NCBI GenBank assembly: GCA_900470965.1
Contig: UCCS01000031.1
Coordinates: forward strand, 1-53,690
DNA length: 53,690 nucleotides
Source: Hyphomicrobiales bacterium
GTDB lineage: Bacteria; Pseudomonadota; Alphaproteobacteria; Rhizobiales; Rhizobiaceae
Reading direction: 5' to 3'
The notes beneath the pieces were generated by a model. The model did no database searches and had not been told where the DNA came from. It saw only the letters and a program-made list of their open reading frames with translations. A program made the position numbers and the translations under genes. This document shows, piece after piece, positions 1 through 8,576 of this stretch; positions within the stretch are counted from its first letter, which is position 1; each line of letters begins with the position of its first letter.

Positions 1-2
1 TT

Positions 3-857
3 TCCACATTCCAGGAAGACAGGAGCCGCCTCTCCGCCTCCGAGAGCCGCATCGCCGACATCATCGTCAACGATTTCGAATTCGCCGTGAATGCCTCGAT
101 CATCGAGCTTGCCGAACGCGCAGAAGTCTCGCCACCGACGGTTACACGTTTCTGCCGCCGCCTCGGCTGCGACAGCTTCTCCGATTTCAAGGTGCAGCTC
201 GCGCGCACCGCTCATGTCGGTGTGCGTTACCTGAAGCCGGAATCAAAGAGCAGCGATCCGGCCGATGTCGCTCAGGATATCATCACCAAGGCGCAGAACG
301 CCCTTTTCCTGTTGCATCGCTCGCTAGACCTGCCCGCGATCGGGGCGGCTGTTGCGCATATCGCCAAGGCGGAGATGATCTACGCCTTCGGATCGGGCGG
401 CAATTCGTCGATGATCGCCGATGAGCTGCAAAACAGGCTCTTTCGGCTTGGCCTGCGCATCACCGCCAGTTCCGACCACGGCATGCAGATGATGATGGCG
501 GCGGCGGCGAAATCCGGCGATGTTATCATCGGCTCGTCTTTTTCCGGTCGCAATGCCGAACTGGTGCGGGCCTTTGGGCTGGCACGCGAAGCGAAGGTCA
601 AGACCATCGCGCTGACGCAGTCCGACAGCGCCGTCGCAAGGGCCGCCGAGATCGTCGTGCCGATCGATATTCCGGAAGGCACAAACATCTATCGCCCGAC
701 ATCGACGCGTATCGCCTATATCGCCACCGTCGATATCCTGGCGAGCCTCGTCGCCTACGCCATCCAGCCGAAGGCGACAGTCACGCTGAGGCGCATCAAG
801 CAACAACTCATCACCCACCGCGACGGCGATGACGACAAGCAACTGCTCGGCGATTGA
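3..857 (+). CDS. MurR/RpiR-family transcriptional regulator, 5' end cut by window edge
   Basis: The frame is already open at the first bases, so the gene starts upstream of the window; the GTG at 87 is internal because the residues before it (SASESRIADIIVNDFEFAVN) are the first helices of the RpiR winged HTH. The recognition region follows (LAERAEVSPPTVTRFCRRLG), then a SIS domain beginning with IYAFGSGGNSSMIAD and continuing through IIGSSFSGRNAELV. RpiR proteins bind phosphorylated sugars through the SIS domain and control the neighbouring catabolic genes. The SDR starts 19 bp downstream and the hexosaminidase follows, so the ligand may be an amino-sugar phosphate; that is inference. The family call is firm. 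Confidence 0.93.
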   Translation, partial: STFQEDRSRLSASESRIADIIVNDFEFAVNASIIELAERAEVSPPTVTRFCRRLGCDSFSDFKVQLARTAHVGVRYLKPESKSSDPADVAQDIITKAQNALFLLHRSLDLPAIGAAVAHIAKAEMIYAFGSGGNSSMIADELQNRLFRLGLRITASSDHGMQMMMAAAAKSGDVIIGSSFSGRNAELVRAFGLAREAKVKTIALTQSDSAVARAAEIVVPIDIPEGTNIYRPTSTRIAYIATVDILASLVAYAIQPKATVTLRRIKQQLITHRDGDDDKQLLGD

Positions 858-876
858 TCAACAGAAGGAAGCGGCA

Positions 877-1653
877 ATGACACAATCAGTGGCCATCGTC
901 ACGGGAGCAGCTGGCGATATCGGAGCGGCGATCGCCGATCGACTCGCCGCCGACCATGACGTTATCTTGCTCGCGGACATCAATTACCACGCTGCAGCAG
1001 CTGTTGCCGGCAAACTCGGACAGCCCGACCGCTTCGTCGCCGTCGAATGCGACGTGACCAGCGAGACGAGCGTTGCGGCGCTTGCCGGGCGCGCAGTCGA
1101 TCTTGGCAGCCTACGCACGCTCGTCAACAATGCGGGTGCAGCCCGCGCCGTCAGCCTGCATGATACGACGCCTGAGATCTGGCGTGCCGACAATGCGCTC
1201 AATCTCGAAGCGGCATTTCTCTGTTTTCGCGCCGTCGAAGACCAGCTGAAAGCGTCGCGGGGCTCCATGGTCAACATTGCCTCGGTCAACGGCATGAACG
1301 TGTTCGGGCATCCGGCCTACAGCGCCGCCAAGGCCGGCCTTCTGCATTTCACCCGGCTGGTCGCCGTTGAATATGGAAAATTCGGCATCCGCGCGAATGC
1401 CGTTGCCCCCGGAACGGTGAAGACGCAGGCTTGGGAAGTTCGCGCGGCAGCCAATCCCAATGTGTTCGAGGATGCCCGTCGCTGGTATCCGCTGCAGCGC
1501 GTGGTCGATCCGAAAGACGTCGCCAATGCTGTCGCCTTCCTGGCTGGTCCCCAGGCTGCGGCGATTACCGGCGTCTGCCTGCCGGTCGATTGCGGCCTGA
1601 CAGCCGGCCAAGCCGAGCTTGCCCGTACTTTTTCCCAGTCCGAGCACTACTGA
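877..1653 (+). CDS. SDR family NAD(P)-dependent oxidoreductase
   Basis: A classical short-chain dehydrogenase of 258 residues that oxidises or reduces a carbonyl/hydroxyl group with NAD(P). It shows the Rossmann glycine motif TGAAGDIG (residues 9-16), NNAG (84-87) and the catalytic tetrad N109, S136, Y148, K152. The ATG at 877 is chosen over an in-frame upstream ATG at 829 because 829 lies inside the regulator gene and AGAAGGAA sits 7-8 bases before 877. The gene lies between an RpiR regulator and a hexosaminidase, probably in one operon, so a sugar or sugar-derived substrate is likely. The substrate cannot be read from the sequence. Confidence 0.92.
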   Translation: MTQSVAIVTGAAGDIGAAIADRLAADHDVILLADINYHAAAAVAGKLGQPDRFVAVECDVTSETSVAALAGRAVDLGSLRTLVNNAGAARAVSLHDTTPEIWRADNALNLEAAFLCFRAVEDQLKASRGSMVNIASVNGMNVFGHPAYSAAKAGLLHFTRLVAVEYGKFGIRANAVAPGTVKTQAWEVRAAANPNVFEDARRWYPLQRVVDPKDVANAVAFLAGPQAAAITGVCLPVDCGLTAGQAELARTFSQSEHY

Positions 1654-1684
1654 AATTCATGGGATACACCGAGAGGAACGAGAT

Positions 1685-3601
1685 ATGAAACCGGCCGACT
1701 ATCGCCTGGAAAGCAGCTGGAACCCCAATGGCGGACCGAATGGCGCCTTTACTTTCACGCTTTTCAATCTTTCCAGCAAGGCGCTTTCCGGTTTCAAGCT
1801 TGTCTACACCTCGCTCACACGGGTGATCGATGCCGCCGCATGCGACAATGCCACCTTTCTAAGACGCAACGCCAATTTTCATGAATTCGAACCGCCGGCC
1901 GGACTGGTCCTCGCTGCCGGCGAAAGCTGGATCTTTACGGTTGCCGGCCTGCATCGGCGGGCACGGCATTGCACTGATGGAGCAAAGTCCGCCTATCTCA
2001 CATTGTCATCCGGTAAACATGTGCCGGTCGCCGTTTCCGATCTGCTGCTTGAGGGCCGCGCCAGCGAGCCTCCGCCCGCGCTTTTGCCCAAGGGTCGGCT
2101 TGATCTGCCTTTTGCGCTACAGCCGTGGCCGGCCGAAATCGATGCGAAACCGGGCGATAGTTTTCCGGTCATTCTCTATCCGGAGGGTGCCAGCGCAGAC
2201 GAATTGTCGGCAATATCCGCCTGCATTTCGCTAACCCGCCGCCTTTTCGAAAGCGACCATTCAGTTTTCAATCTGGTCGCCTCGCCCCAGGGGCGCACCC
2301 TTACGTTCAGCACGGACGCCTCGCTCGACGCCGAAGCTTACCGGCTAGTCTTCTCGGCTGATCGCGTGACACTTTCCTATTCCGGCACTGCTGGGCGCCA
2401 GTACGGCCTGACCTCGCTCGCGCAAATGCTGAACGGTGCGCGGGTCAGCAAGGGCAAATTCCGCTTCCCGGTTTCCGGTACCATTGCCGATCGGCCTCGC
2501 TACAGCTGGCGCGGCTGCCATCTCGACGTTTCAAGGCAGTTTTATCCGGTTGATGACGTCAAGCGGCTGATCGACATCCTTGCTTGGTTCAAGCTCAACA
2601 TCTTCCACTGGCATTTGACCGATGACGAGGCCTGGCGTCTGGAGATCAAGGCCTATCCGCAACTGACGACAACGGGCGTGTTGCGAGGCCCGGACGAACC
2701 GCTGCTGCCGCAGCTTGGCAATGGCGCAGAGCCTGTTGGCGGCTTTTATACCCAGGACGATGTTAGGGACATCGTTGAACATGCAAGTTCCCTTCATGTC
2801 GAGGTAGTTCCGGAGATCGATATCCCCGGCCATAATGCGGCGACGCTGGTTGCCCTGCCCGAACTGACAGACGGCCAGGAGGCACCGGATAGCTACCATT
2901 CTGTCCAGGGCTATCCGAACAACGCGCTGAATCCTGCTGTGCCGCTGACCTACGAATTCCTGGAAAAGGTCTTCGACGAAATGGTCGAGCTGTTCCCTTC
3001 GCCTTACATCCATATCGGCGGCGACGAAGTGGCGAACGGCTCCTGGCTCGCCTCGCCCCTTGCCAGGAAGCTGATGGCCGAAGAAGGCATTTCCGGCACC
3101 TTCGGGCTGCAATCCTACTTCCTGAAGCAGGTCAAGACGATGCTCGACAAGCGCGGCCGCAAGCTCGCCGGTTGGAATGAGGTCGCCCATGGCGGCGGGG
3201 TCGCGGCGAAGGACAGCCTCTTGATGGCCTGGGAAAATCCGCAGGTCGGCATCGAGCTCGCCGAACAAGGTTATGACGTCGTCATGACGCCGGGTCAGGC
3301 TTACTATCTCGACATGGTCCAGGCCGAAGCCTTCCAGGAACCTGGCGCGAGCTGGGCCGGCACGGTGCCGCCAGCCTACACCTATGCTTATGAAGCGGCC
3401 GGCGAATTTCCGGAAGCGCTGAAACACAAGCTAAAGGGCGTCCAGGCGTGTATCTGGTCGGAGCACTTCCTGTCGCGCGGCTATTTCAACCGCCTCGTCT
3501 TCCCGCGTCTTCCGGCAATTGCCGAAGCTGCATGGACCCCGAAAGCGTCGAAGGATTGGGACCGTTTCGCAGCGATCGTGGCGCTTAGCCCGAAGCTTTG
3601 A
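1685..3601 (+). CDS. Glycoside hydrolase family 20 beta-N-acetylhexosaminidase
   Basis: A 638-residue enzyme expected to remove terminal beta-linked GlcNAc or GalNAc. The GH20 TIM barrel begins near residue 280 after an N-terminal GH20b-type region. WHLTDDE lies near residue 310, and HIGGDEV at 443-449 gives the catalytic Asp447-Glu448 pair used in substrate-assisted catalysis. I see no signal peptide, so it may act in the cytoplasm on imported chito-oligosaccharides. The start at 1685 follows GAGAGGAACGAG; a frame reaching back to 1619 runs into the SDR gene. The protein ends soon after the barrel (AEAAWTPK), which looks normal for the family. An amino-sugar operon with the preceding RpiR and SDR genes is inferred. 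Confidence 0.93.
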   Translation: MKPADYRLESSWNPNGGPNGAFTFTLFNLSSKALSGFKLVYTSLTRVIDAAACDNATFLRRNANFHEFEPPAGLVLAAGESWIFTVAGLHRRARHCTDGAKSAYLTLSSGKHVPVAVSDLLLEGRASEPPPALLPKGRLDLPFALQPWPAEIDAKPGDSFPVILYPEGASADELSAISACISLTRRLFESDHSVFNLVASPQGRTLTFSTDASLDAEAYRLVFSADRVTLSYSGTAGRQYGLTSLAQMLNGARVSKGKFRFPVSGTIADRPRYSWRGCHLDVSRQFYPVDDVKRLIDILAWFKLNIFHWHLTDDEAWRLEIKAYPQLTTTGVLRGPDEPLLPQLGNGAEPVGGFYTQDDVRDIVEHASSLHVEVVPEIDIPGHNAATLVALPELTDGQEAPDSYHSVQGYPNNALNPAVPLTYEFLEKVFDEMVELFPSPYIHIGGDEVANGSWLASPLARKLMAEEGISGTFGLQSYFLKQVKTMLDKRGRKLAGWNEVAHGGGVAAKDSLLMAWENPQVGIELAEQGYDVVMTPGQAYYLDMVQAEAFQEPGASWAGTVPPAYTYAYEAAGEFPEALKHKLKGVQACIWSEHFLSRGYFNRLVFPRLPAIAEAAWTPKASKDWDRFAAIVALSPKL

Positions 3602-3857
3602 GCTGGCAACGATGAAAATTGACATCGGGGGTGATAATCGCCGGCCCTTACCGAGGGTTTGGTCGGTCGAGGCATCGAGTATCGGATGAGCGTCAGGCCG
3701 GCGGCTTTGTCTTTCCCTTGAATTAGGATTTCGGCTACACGCCGCATGCGTGCCTTCCCACCCTCAGGCGCGACCGAGATTGATCATGACGATCCTTGTG
3801 CGAACGCGGGTTTCTCCGCCTGCACAAGGATACCCTCAAAGCCAGCTGGCGACGATA

Positions 3858-5055
3858 ATGAACCGCTTGATTCCCGACGTTTTCCGTAATCCTGCAATCC
3901 GGGTGAGCATGATCGCCATCTTCACGTTCGGATTTGCCGGAGCGACGACGACCCCCTATCGGTCCGTGGTTGGCATCCGCGAGCTCGGCCTGTCGAATGA
4001 ACTCTATGCCGCGCTGATCTTCGCTGCAGCGGCGGTCAACGTGATCGTCAGCATTCTGCTCGGCAATCTTGCCGACCGGCTCGGTGAATATCGTACGATG
4101 ATGCTTGTTGCCGCGACCTTCGGTGTTATCGGTTACGGCGCGGTCTTCTTCCTCCCGACGCAGGACATATTTGTCCTCAGCGCACTTCTGCTGCTGCCGG
4201 TCTATGGTTGCCTGAACTCGTTGCTCTTTGCCAATGTCCGGGCCGCAGCCCATGGAATGGCGCCGGCTGACGTGGCGACAGTCAATTCCGGTGTTCGGGC
4301 GATGATCTCGCTTTCCTGGGTCCTGGTTCCCGGGCTCACGGGGGTTTTGCTCTCCTCCTCTTCGACCATGCTGCCAGCCTATCTCTTCGCCGCGATTTCC
4401 TGCCTGGTCTGTGTGGGGCTCGTCGGCTTCCTATTGCCCCGACAGAGCGGCACGGATCGCGCCGCCACCCACCATCTCTCCTATCTCGCCGCACTCGGCC
4501 AGGTGATTTCTCCGAAAATCTTCAGCCGGATCACGGCCATCGCGCTGATCAGCAGCACATTACATGTGAACGATGCAATCTTCCCCCTTGTCGTAACCGG
4601 CGCCGCCCGCGGCACTGTCGCCGATATCGGTATTCTGGTCGGGATCGTCGCTCTCCTCGAGGTGATCTTCATCATCATCTGGTCGCGCCTGCTGCGCCGC
4701 ATCAGCCAACTCGCAGCCCTTGCAGCCGGTGCATTGATTCTACGCCGTCTACCTGCTGCTACTGGCTTTTGCCCATGAGCCCTGGCATGTCTATGCCCTC
4801 ACCTTGATCAGTGGCATCGGCGCGGCGTCGCTGATCTCTATTCCCATCACCTATCTGCAGGATCTGATTGCCGAGCGGCCCGGTCTCGGCAGCGCACTGA
4901 TTTCCGTCAACATTTTTCTCAGCGCCGGACTGAGCGCTCTTCTCTTCGCCGCTGGCACAGCCATCACAAGCTATTCTGGCACTGCGGTGGTCAGTGCCCT
5001 CTCTGGTCTTCTCGGGATCGCTTGGTTGCTGTTTCTCGATAGACGCCGGCGCTAG
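3858..5055 (+). pseudogene. MFS sugar-efflux-type transporter, broken by a one-base frameshift
   Basis: The first frame encodes a hydrophobic MFS protein (MNRLIPDVFRNPAIRV onward) with the loop-2 motif GNLADRLGEYRT. After codon ATT (4737-4739) the frame leaves the family pattern and stops at 4778. Skipping one base, C4740, continues into YAVYLLLLAFAHEPWHVYAL and then open frame to 5055 with further membrane segments. Together the two parts make about 400 residues with roughly 12 helices, the usual MFS length, resembling sugar efflux transporters of the SetA group. This is either a true frameshift mutation or a sequencing error. The start is uncertain: in-frame GTG 3750 and ATG 3786 also exist, but 3858 gives the usual short N-terminus. 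Confidence 0.82.
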
Positions 5056-5203
5056 TTTTGAGGCTGGAATCATTGGATTTCTCTTCCTCGTCCCAGAGCC
5101 CTAGGCTCCCTCGCCTCCTATTTCTCGATCGTTGCCGATGGCATCGCCAGGGAACGGTGACGGCGTTTGAGAAAGCTTCGGCGCCATCCGCATTTGCATC
5201 GCA

Positions 5204-5275
5204 TTGGTCATTGAGAAACTGGAGACTTACTGGTCACCGGAGCAGATCGCTAGACGTCTTTTGGCCGACAGCTTC
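5204..5275 (+). mobile_element. IS30-family transposase remnant
   Basis: A short open stretch reads VIEKLETYWSPEQIARRLLA, which matches the segment just after the HTH of IS30-family transposases, where a WSPEQIA.RL core is typical. Nothing before or after it continues the transposase: no DDE domain is seen, and the downstream residues run into unrelated repeats. It is therefore a decayed fragment. Family assignment rests on this one motif. Confidence 0.55.
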
Positions 5276-5281
5276 TCCACC

Positions 5282-5322
5282 GCAAAGTTAGAATGTCCTG
5301 ATCTTGCAAAGTCGGAATGTCC
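5282..5322. repeat. Two direct repeats, GCAAAGTYRGAATGTCC, IS-end-like
   Basis: Two 17-bp copies, at 5282-5298 and 5306-5322, differ at two positions and are offset by 24 bp. Short repeats ending in AATGTCC and arranged like this occur at the ends of some insertion sequences, where the transposase binds. They sit next to the IS30-like remnant. Assignment to a particular IS is not possible by eye. Confidence 0.5.
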
Positions 5323-5530
5323 CTCCCCGCCTTCGCTGCACCCCCGGCTGAGGTGTTCGTGGCATAATTGTACGAGGGAGCCTGATCCCCTACCCTTGCA
5401 AACCGGCTATGATGCACTGCGATCAGATTCTCCAAGCGTCATCAGGAAATCACGCAATTTCGCAGCGCCTCACATCGTCTTAGTGCGCGGAGAAATACCC
5501 GGACTACAACTTCACCACTGTGGGCTTCAA

Positions 5531-6136
5531 ATGAACGAGCATATGAAGGCTGTTGAACTCAAAAAGGCCTTTCGCCTGATCAACCACGGGCCAACGATCC
5601 TGGTTTCGGCGCGCCACGACGGCATCGACAACGTCATGGCTGCCGCATGGTGCTGCGGGCTCGACATCGATCCGCCGAAGCTCACCGTCGTCGTCGACAA
5701 GATAGCCCAAACGCGCACGCTGATCGAGGCGAGCGGGCGTTTCCTCATACAGGTGCCAACGATTGCCCAGCTGTCGCTGACGCTCGAGGTCGGGAACCGC
5801 AGCCTGTTTGAGGAGCCGGACAAGCTGCAGAAGTCGGGGGTTTCTATTTTCGACGTGCCGGGACAGGACCTGCCCTTCGTGGAAGGCTGCTCGGCCTGGC
5901 TCGCCTGCAACCTGATCAATGAGCCTCATATCCAGCATGCCTACGACCTGTTCATCGGTGAAGTAACGGCGGCATGGGCAGACGATCGTGTGTTCCGCGA
6001 TGGACACTGGCATTTTGAAACGGCCGGCCCTGAATGGCGCAGCCTGCACCACGTCGCGGGTGGCCATTTCTATGCGATTGGCGAAGCGCTTTCGGTTGAA
6101 GCCGAACCTGTCGAGCGCGCGCAATCCTCACTCTGA
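5531..6136 (+). CDS. Flavin reductase-like (FMN-binding split-barrel) protein
   Basis: A 201-residue protein of the flavin-reductase-like group, which binds FMN non-covalently and often supplies reduced flavin or acts as an NAD(P)H:flavin oxidoreductase. The fold is suggested by the opening NHGPTILVSARHDGIDNVMA, by PPKLTVVVDK and by ASGRFLIQVP, all typical of the domain. The upstream frame (open from 5204) belongs to IS debris, so ATG 5531 is taken as the start; ATG 5543 is a possible alternative. No good ribosome binding site is visible. It stands alone between two scarred regions, so its partner is unknown. Confidence 0.8.
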   Translation: MNEHMKAVELKKAFRLINHGPTILVSARHDGIDNVMAAAWCCGLDIDPPKLTVVVDKIAQTRTLIEASGRFLIQVPTIAQLSLTLEVGNRSLFEEPDKLQKSGVSIFDVPGQDLPFVEGCSAWLACNLINEPHIQHAYDLFIGEVTAAWADDRVFRDGHWHFETAGPEWRSLHHVAGGHFYAIGEALSVEAEPVERAQSSL

Positions 6137-6148
6137 GCAGAAGGCCAA

Positions 6149-6361
6149 TTAGCCCTTGGTCGCTCCTGCCGTCAGCCCGCCGACGAAAAGGTTCTGGAAG
6201 GAGAGGAACAGGAGAGCGATCGGCACCGTCATCACCATGGAGGCGGCCATAACCGCTCCCCAATCGGTGTTGAACTCGGTCGAGAATTCGGCAAGCCCGA
6301 TCGGCAGGGTCTTGACCGAGGAATGCGTCGCAAATCAGAGCGCGAAGATGAATTCGTTCCA
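6149..6361 (-). pseudogene. C-terminal remnant of a sugar ABC permease (MalG type)
   Basis: Read on the minus strand this encodes a permease tail: WNEFIFAL, then an in-frame TGA (6335-6337), then FATHSSVKTLPIGLAEF, MAASMVMTVPIALLFLSFQ and the ending NLFVGGLTAGATKG. This matches the last third of MalG-like carbohydrate permeases; the intact permease ending at 8572 finishes GRFFVQGITAGAIKG. Everything upstream of the WNEF segment is missing, and the sequence passes directly into a plus-strand enolase fragment. It is a deletion scar from an importer operon once read on the minus strand. Confidence 0.8.
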
Positions 6362-6363
6362 GG

Positions 6364-6600
6364 TGCTGCTTGGCCTCGGTGCTCATCCGGGTCTGCGCCA
6401 CCCTCCCTCGTAACTTCATCGCCTTCGAATATACGACCGGCGATCCGGACTGGTGGTACGACATCGTCGAAGGGCTGCCGCAGGCGATCGTCAAGGATGG
6501 CTTTGTCGATGTGATCGAACGGCCGGGCATGGGCGTCGACCTCGTGCCCGAACGGGCAAGACAGTATCTCGCGGAAGACGAGCAGATGTTCTTCGATTGA
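6364..6600 (+). pseudogene. C-terminal fragment of a mandelate racemase/muconate-lactonizing enzyme family protein
   Basis: About 75 residues read LIRVCATLPRNFIAFEY, then DPDWWYDIVEGLPQAIVKDG, then ERPGMGVDLVPERARQYLAE before the stop. This is the C-terminal end of enolase-superfamily sugar-acid dehydratases of the MR/MLE group. The barrel with its catalytic Lys and metal ligands is absent, and no credible start or RBS precedes it. The break lies within a few bases of where the permease remnant ends, so one deletion or recombination probably created both. The group is clear; the original substrate is not. Confidence 0.75.
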
Positions 6601-6671
6601 TCGGTGGTCCGAGAGCCCTCACCTTTCCAACTTCAGCGCGAACAATACCGAAGGGCGCAGCCAATTGTTAT

Positions 6672-6701
6672 TTGACATCGCAATTTTTTGATTCCTATAG
6701 T
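6672..6701 (+). promoter_or_regulatory. Sigma-70-type promoter of the 6792-10967 ABC operon
   Basis: TTGACA at 6672-6677 and TATAGT at 6696-6701 are separated by 18 bp. They lie about 90 bp before the first gene, directly upstream of the palindromic operator at 6711-6730, so a bound regulator would sit at or just after the transcription start. Prediction from sequence only. Confidence 0.6.
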
Positions 6702-6710
6702 TGATCCGTT

Positions 6711-6730
6711 ATGAACTGCATATAGTTCAT
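6711..6730. promoter_or_regulatory. Palindromic operator ATGAACT-N6-AGTTCAT (predicted IclR site)
   Basis: Perfect 7-bp arms around GCATAT. The same core, TGAACT-N6-AGTTCA, occurs at 12049-12066 between the VOC genes and the IclR gene. Placement just downstream of a -35/-10 pair suggests repression. The link to the IclR protein is inferred from this sharing. Confidence 0.7.
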
Positions 6731-6791
6731 ATAGAAACAGGATAGCAGCGATCCGGAGGAGCGGAGCGCTGTCAACCTGAGGAGGAGGCTC

Positions 6792-7667
6792 ATGGGAATC
6801 CGATGGAGCCGCGTCATTCCGCATCTGGCCGTTGCGCCTGCTGCGCTGTTGACGCTTGTCTTTTTCATTGGGGCGATAGGCTGGACCGTCTATCTCTCCT
6901 TCACGGCATCTAGACGCTTTCCCGACTATGAACTGGTCGGCTGGAAGCAGTATTGGCGGCTGTTTCACGATCCGTCCTGGACCCTGTCGCTGCAGAACCT
7001 AGTCATCTTTGCCATTGGCAGTCTGCTGTCGATCGTGATGGGCTTTGTTCTCGCAGCCTTGATCGACAAGGAGGTGCATGGCGAAGGCATCTTCCGCACG
7101 GTTTTTCTCTATCCGCTTGCGGTCTCGCTGATCGTCACCGGCCTCGTCTGGCGCTGGCTCTTCAATCCGGGCCTCGGCGTCGAAAATGTTCTGCACTCGA
7201 TGGGTTGGGAGAGCGCCTCCTTCAATTGGCTTGCGAGCCAGGACACCGTCATGTTCGGGGTCATTCTGGCGGCGGTCTGGCAATCGACAGGCTTCTTCAT
7301 GGCGCTCATGTTGGCTGGCCTGAAGTCGATCAATACCGAGATCTGGCAGGCCGCGCGCCTCGATGGCGTGCCCTTCTGGCGACTATACATCGAGGTCATC
7401 ATTCCCATGATGAAACTCACCTTCCTGACCTGCATCATCCTGCTCTGCATCGGCGTTGTGAAGGCCTATGACATCATCGTCGCCATGACCAATGGCGGAC
7501 CGGGCGGGGCATCGATCATGCCGGCCTATTTCGTTATCGATGCTTATTGGCAGAAGCAAAATCTCGGCTTCGCCTCGGCGGGTGCCACCGTCATGCTTTT
7601 GACGACACTCGTCCTGTTCCTGCCGCTCGTCATCATCACCGCAATCCGGCAAAGGAGGGACGCATGA
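6792..7667 (+). CDS. Carbohydrate ABC transporter permease (MalF/UgpA type)
   Basis: A 291-residue inner-membrane permease with about six transmembrane helices. The EAA loop that docks on the ATPase is seen around EIWQAARLDGVPFWRLYIEV. It is the first gene of a four-gene importer operon (permease, permease, ATPase, binding protein). GGAGGAGG lies just before the ATG, and the end overlaps the next gene by ATGA. The family is CUT1, which imports oligosaccharides, polyols and similar compounds. Expression is probably set by the promoter and palindrome 60-120 bp upstream. The substrate is unknown. Confidence 0.94.
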   Translation: MGIRWSRVIPHLAVAPAALLTLVFFIGAIGWTVYLSFTASRRFPDYELVGWKQYWRLFHDPSWTLSLQNLVIFAIGSLLSIVMGFVLAALIDKEVHGEGIFRTVFLYPLAVSLIVTGLVWRWLFNPGLGVENVLHSMGWESASFNWLASQDTVMFGVILAAVWQSTGFFMALMLAGLKSINTEIWQAARLDGVPFWRLYIEVIIPMMKLTFLTCIILLCIGVVKAYDIIVAMTNGGPGGASIMPAYFVIDAYWQKQNLGFASAGATVMLLTTLVLFLPLVIITAIRQRRDA

Positions 7668-8572
7668 CGGCGATATCCGCTACATCGCAACCCGGCCGCG
7701 CGACGAAAGTGCGCCGGCGCCCGCTGATCCGGCCAAGCCGGGTGGTGATCTTCGTCTTCCTGCTGATGGCAGCCGCCTTCTTCGCGGTTCCACTCTATGT
7801 GGTCGTCGTCACATCCTTCAAGACGATGGATCAGATCCGCGAGGGACAGATTTTCTCGCTACCCTCGCCCTGGACGGTCGATGCCTGGTCCTATGCGTGG
7901 ATGCAGGCCTGTTCCGGCATGAACTGCAACGGCGTGCGCGTCGGCTTCGTCAACTCGCTTTATATCCTTGCCCCCAGTCTGGTGCTGACGATCTCGCTCT
8001 CGATCGTCACCGGCTACGGGCTGGCGCTCTGGAACGTCAAATGGGCAAACGCCTTTCTTTTCGTGCTTTTCATCTGCGCCTTCGTGCCGTTTCAGATCAT
8101 CATGTATCCGCTGATCAAGATCACGGGCTCACTGCATATCTACGGCACGACATTCGGCATCGCGGTCATTCACAGCGTCTTGTCGATGCCTTTCCTCACA
8201 TTGATCTTTCGCAATTATTTCAAGGGAATGCCGCCGCAGATCATCGCCGCGGCAATGATCGATTCCGGCTCCTTCTGGCGGATCTTCTTCGAGATCGTCC
8301 TGCCGATGTCCGGCAATATCATGATCGTCGTGCTGATCCTGATGATCACGGGCATCTGGAACGACTTTCTGGTCGGTCTGACCTTCGGCGCGCAGGACAC
8401 GCAGCCGATGACGGTCGTGCTCAATAATATCACGGTGACGACGACCGGTGCCAAGAATTACGCGGTCGACATGGCCTCGGCTCTGCTCACCGCGTTGCCG
8501 CCGCTGGTCATCTACTTCGTTCTCGGCAGATTTTTCGTGCAGGGCATCACTGCCGGCGCCATCAAGGGATAG
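7664..8572 (+). CDS. Carbohydrate ABC transporter permease (MalG/UgpE type)
   Basis: The second permease of the importer, 302 residues, with a cytoplasmic N-terminus, six predicted helices and an EAA-like loop near AAAMIDSGSFWRIFFEI. ATG 7664 overlaps the stop of the previous gene (ATGA) and follows AAAGGAGGGACGC, which decides against the longer upstream frame. The C-terminus FFVQGITAGAIKG is typical of MalG proteins. It pairs with the MalF-type subunit to form the membrane channel. Confidence 0.94.
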   Translation: MTAISATSQPGRATKVRRRPLIRPSRVVIFVFLLMAAAFFAVPLYVVVVTSFKTMDQIREGQIFSLPSPWTVDAWSYAWMQACSGMNCNGVRVGFVNSLYILAPSLVLTISLSIVTGYGLALWNVKWANAFLFVLFICAFVPFQIIMYPLIKITGSLHIYGTTFGIAVIHSVLSMPFLTLIFRNYFKGMPPQIIAAAMIDSGSFWRIFFEIVLPMSGNIMIVVLILMITGIWNDFLVGLTFGAQDTQPMTVVLNNITVTTTGAKNYAVDMASALLTALPPLVIYFVLGRFFVQGITAGAIKG

Positions 8573-8576
8573 AGGC

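Noticed and set aside
5484..5534. Short frame ending AEKYPDYNFTTVGFK just before the flavin-reductase gene
   Set aside because: It could be the tail of a lost gene, but 16 residues after a stop codon, with no recognisable family, are not enough.
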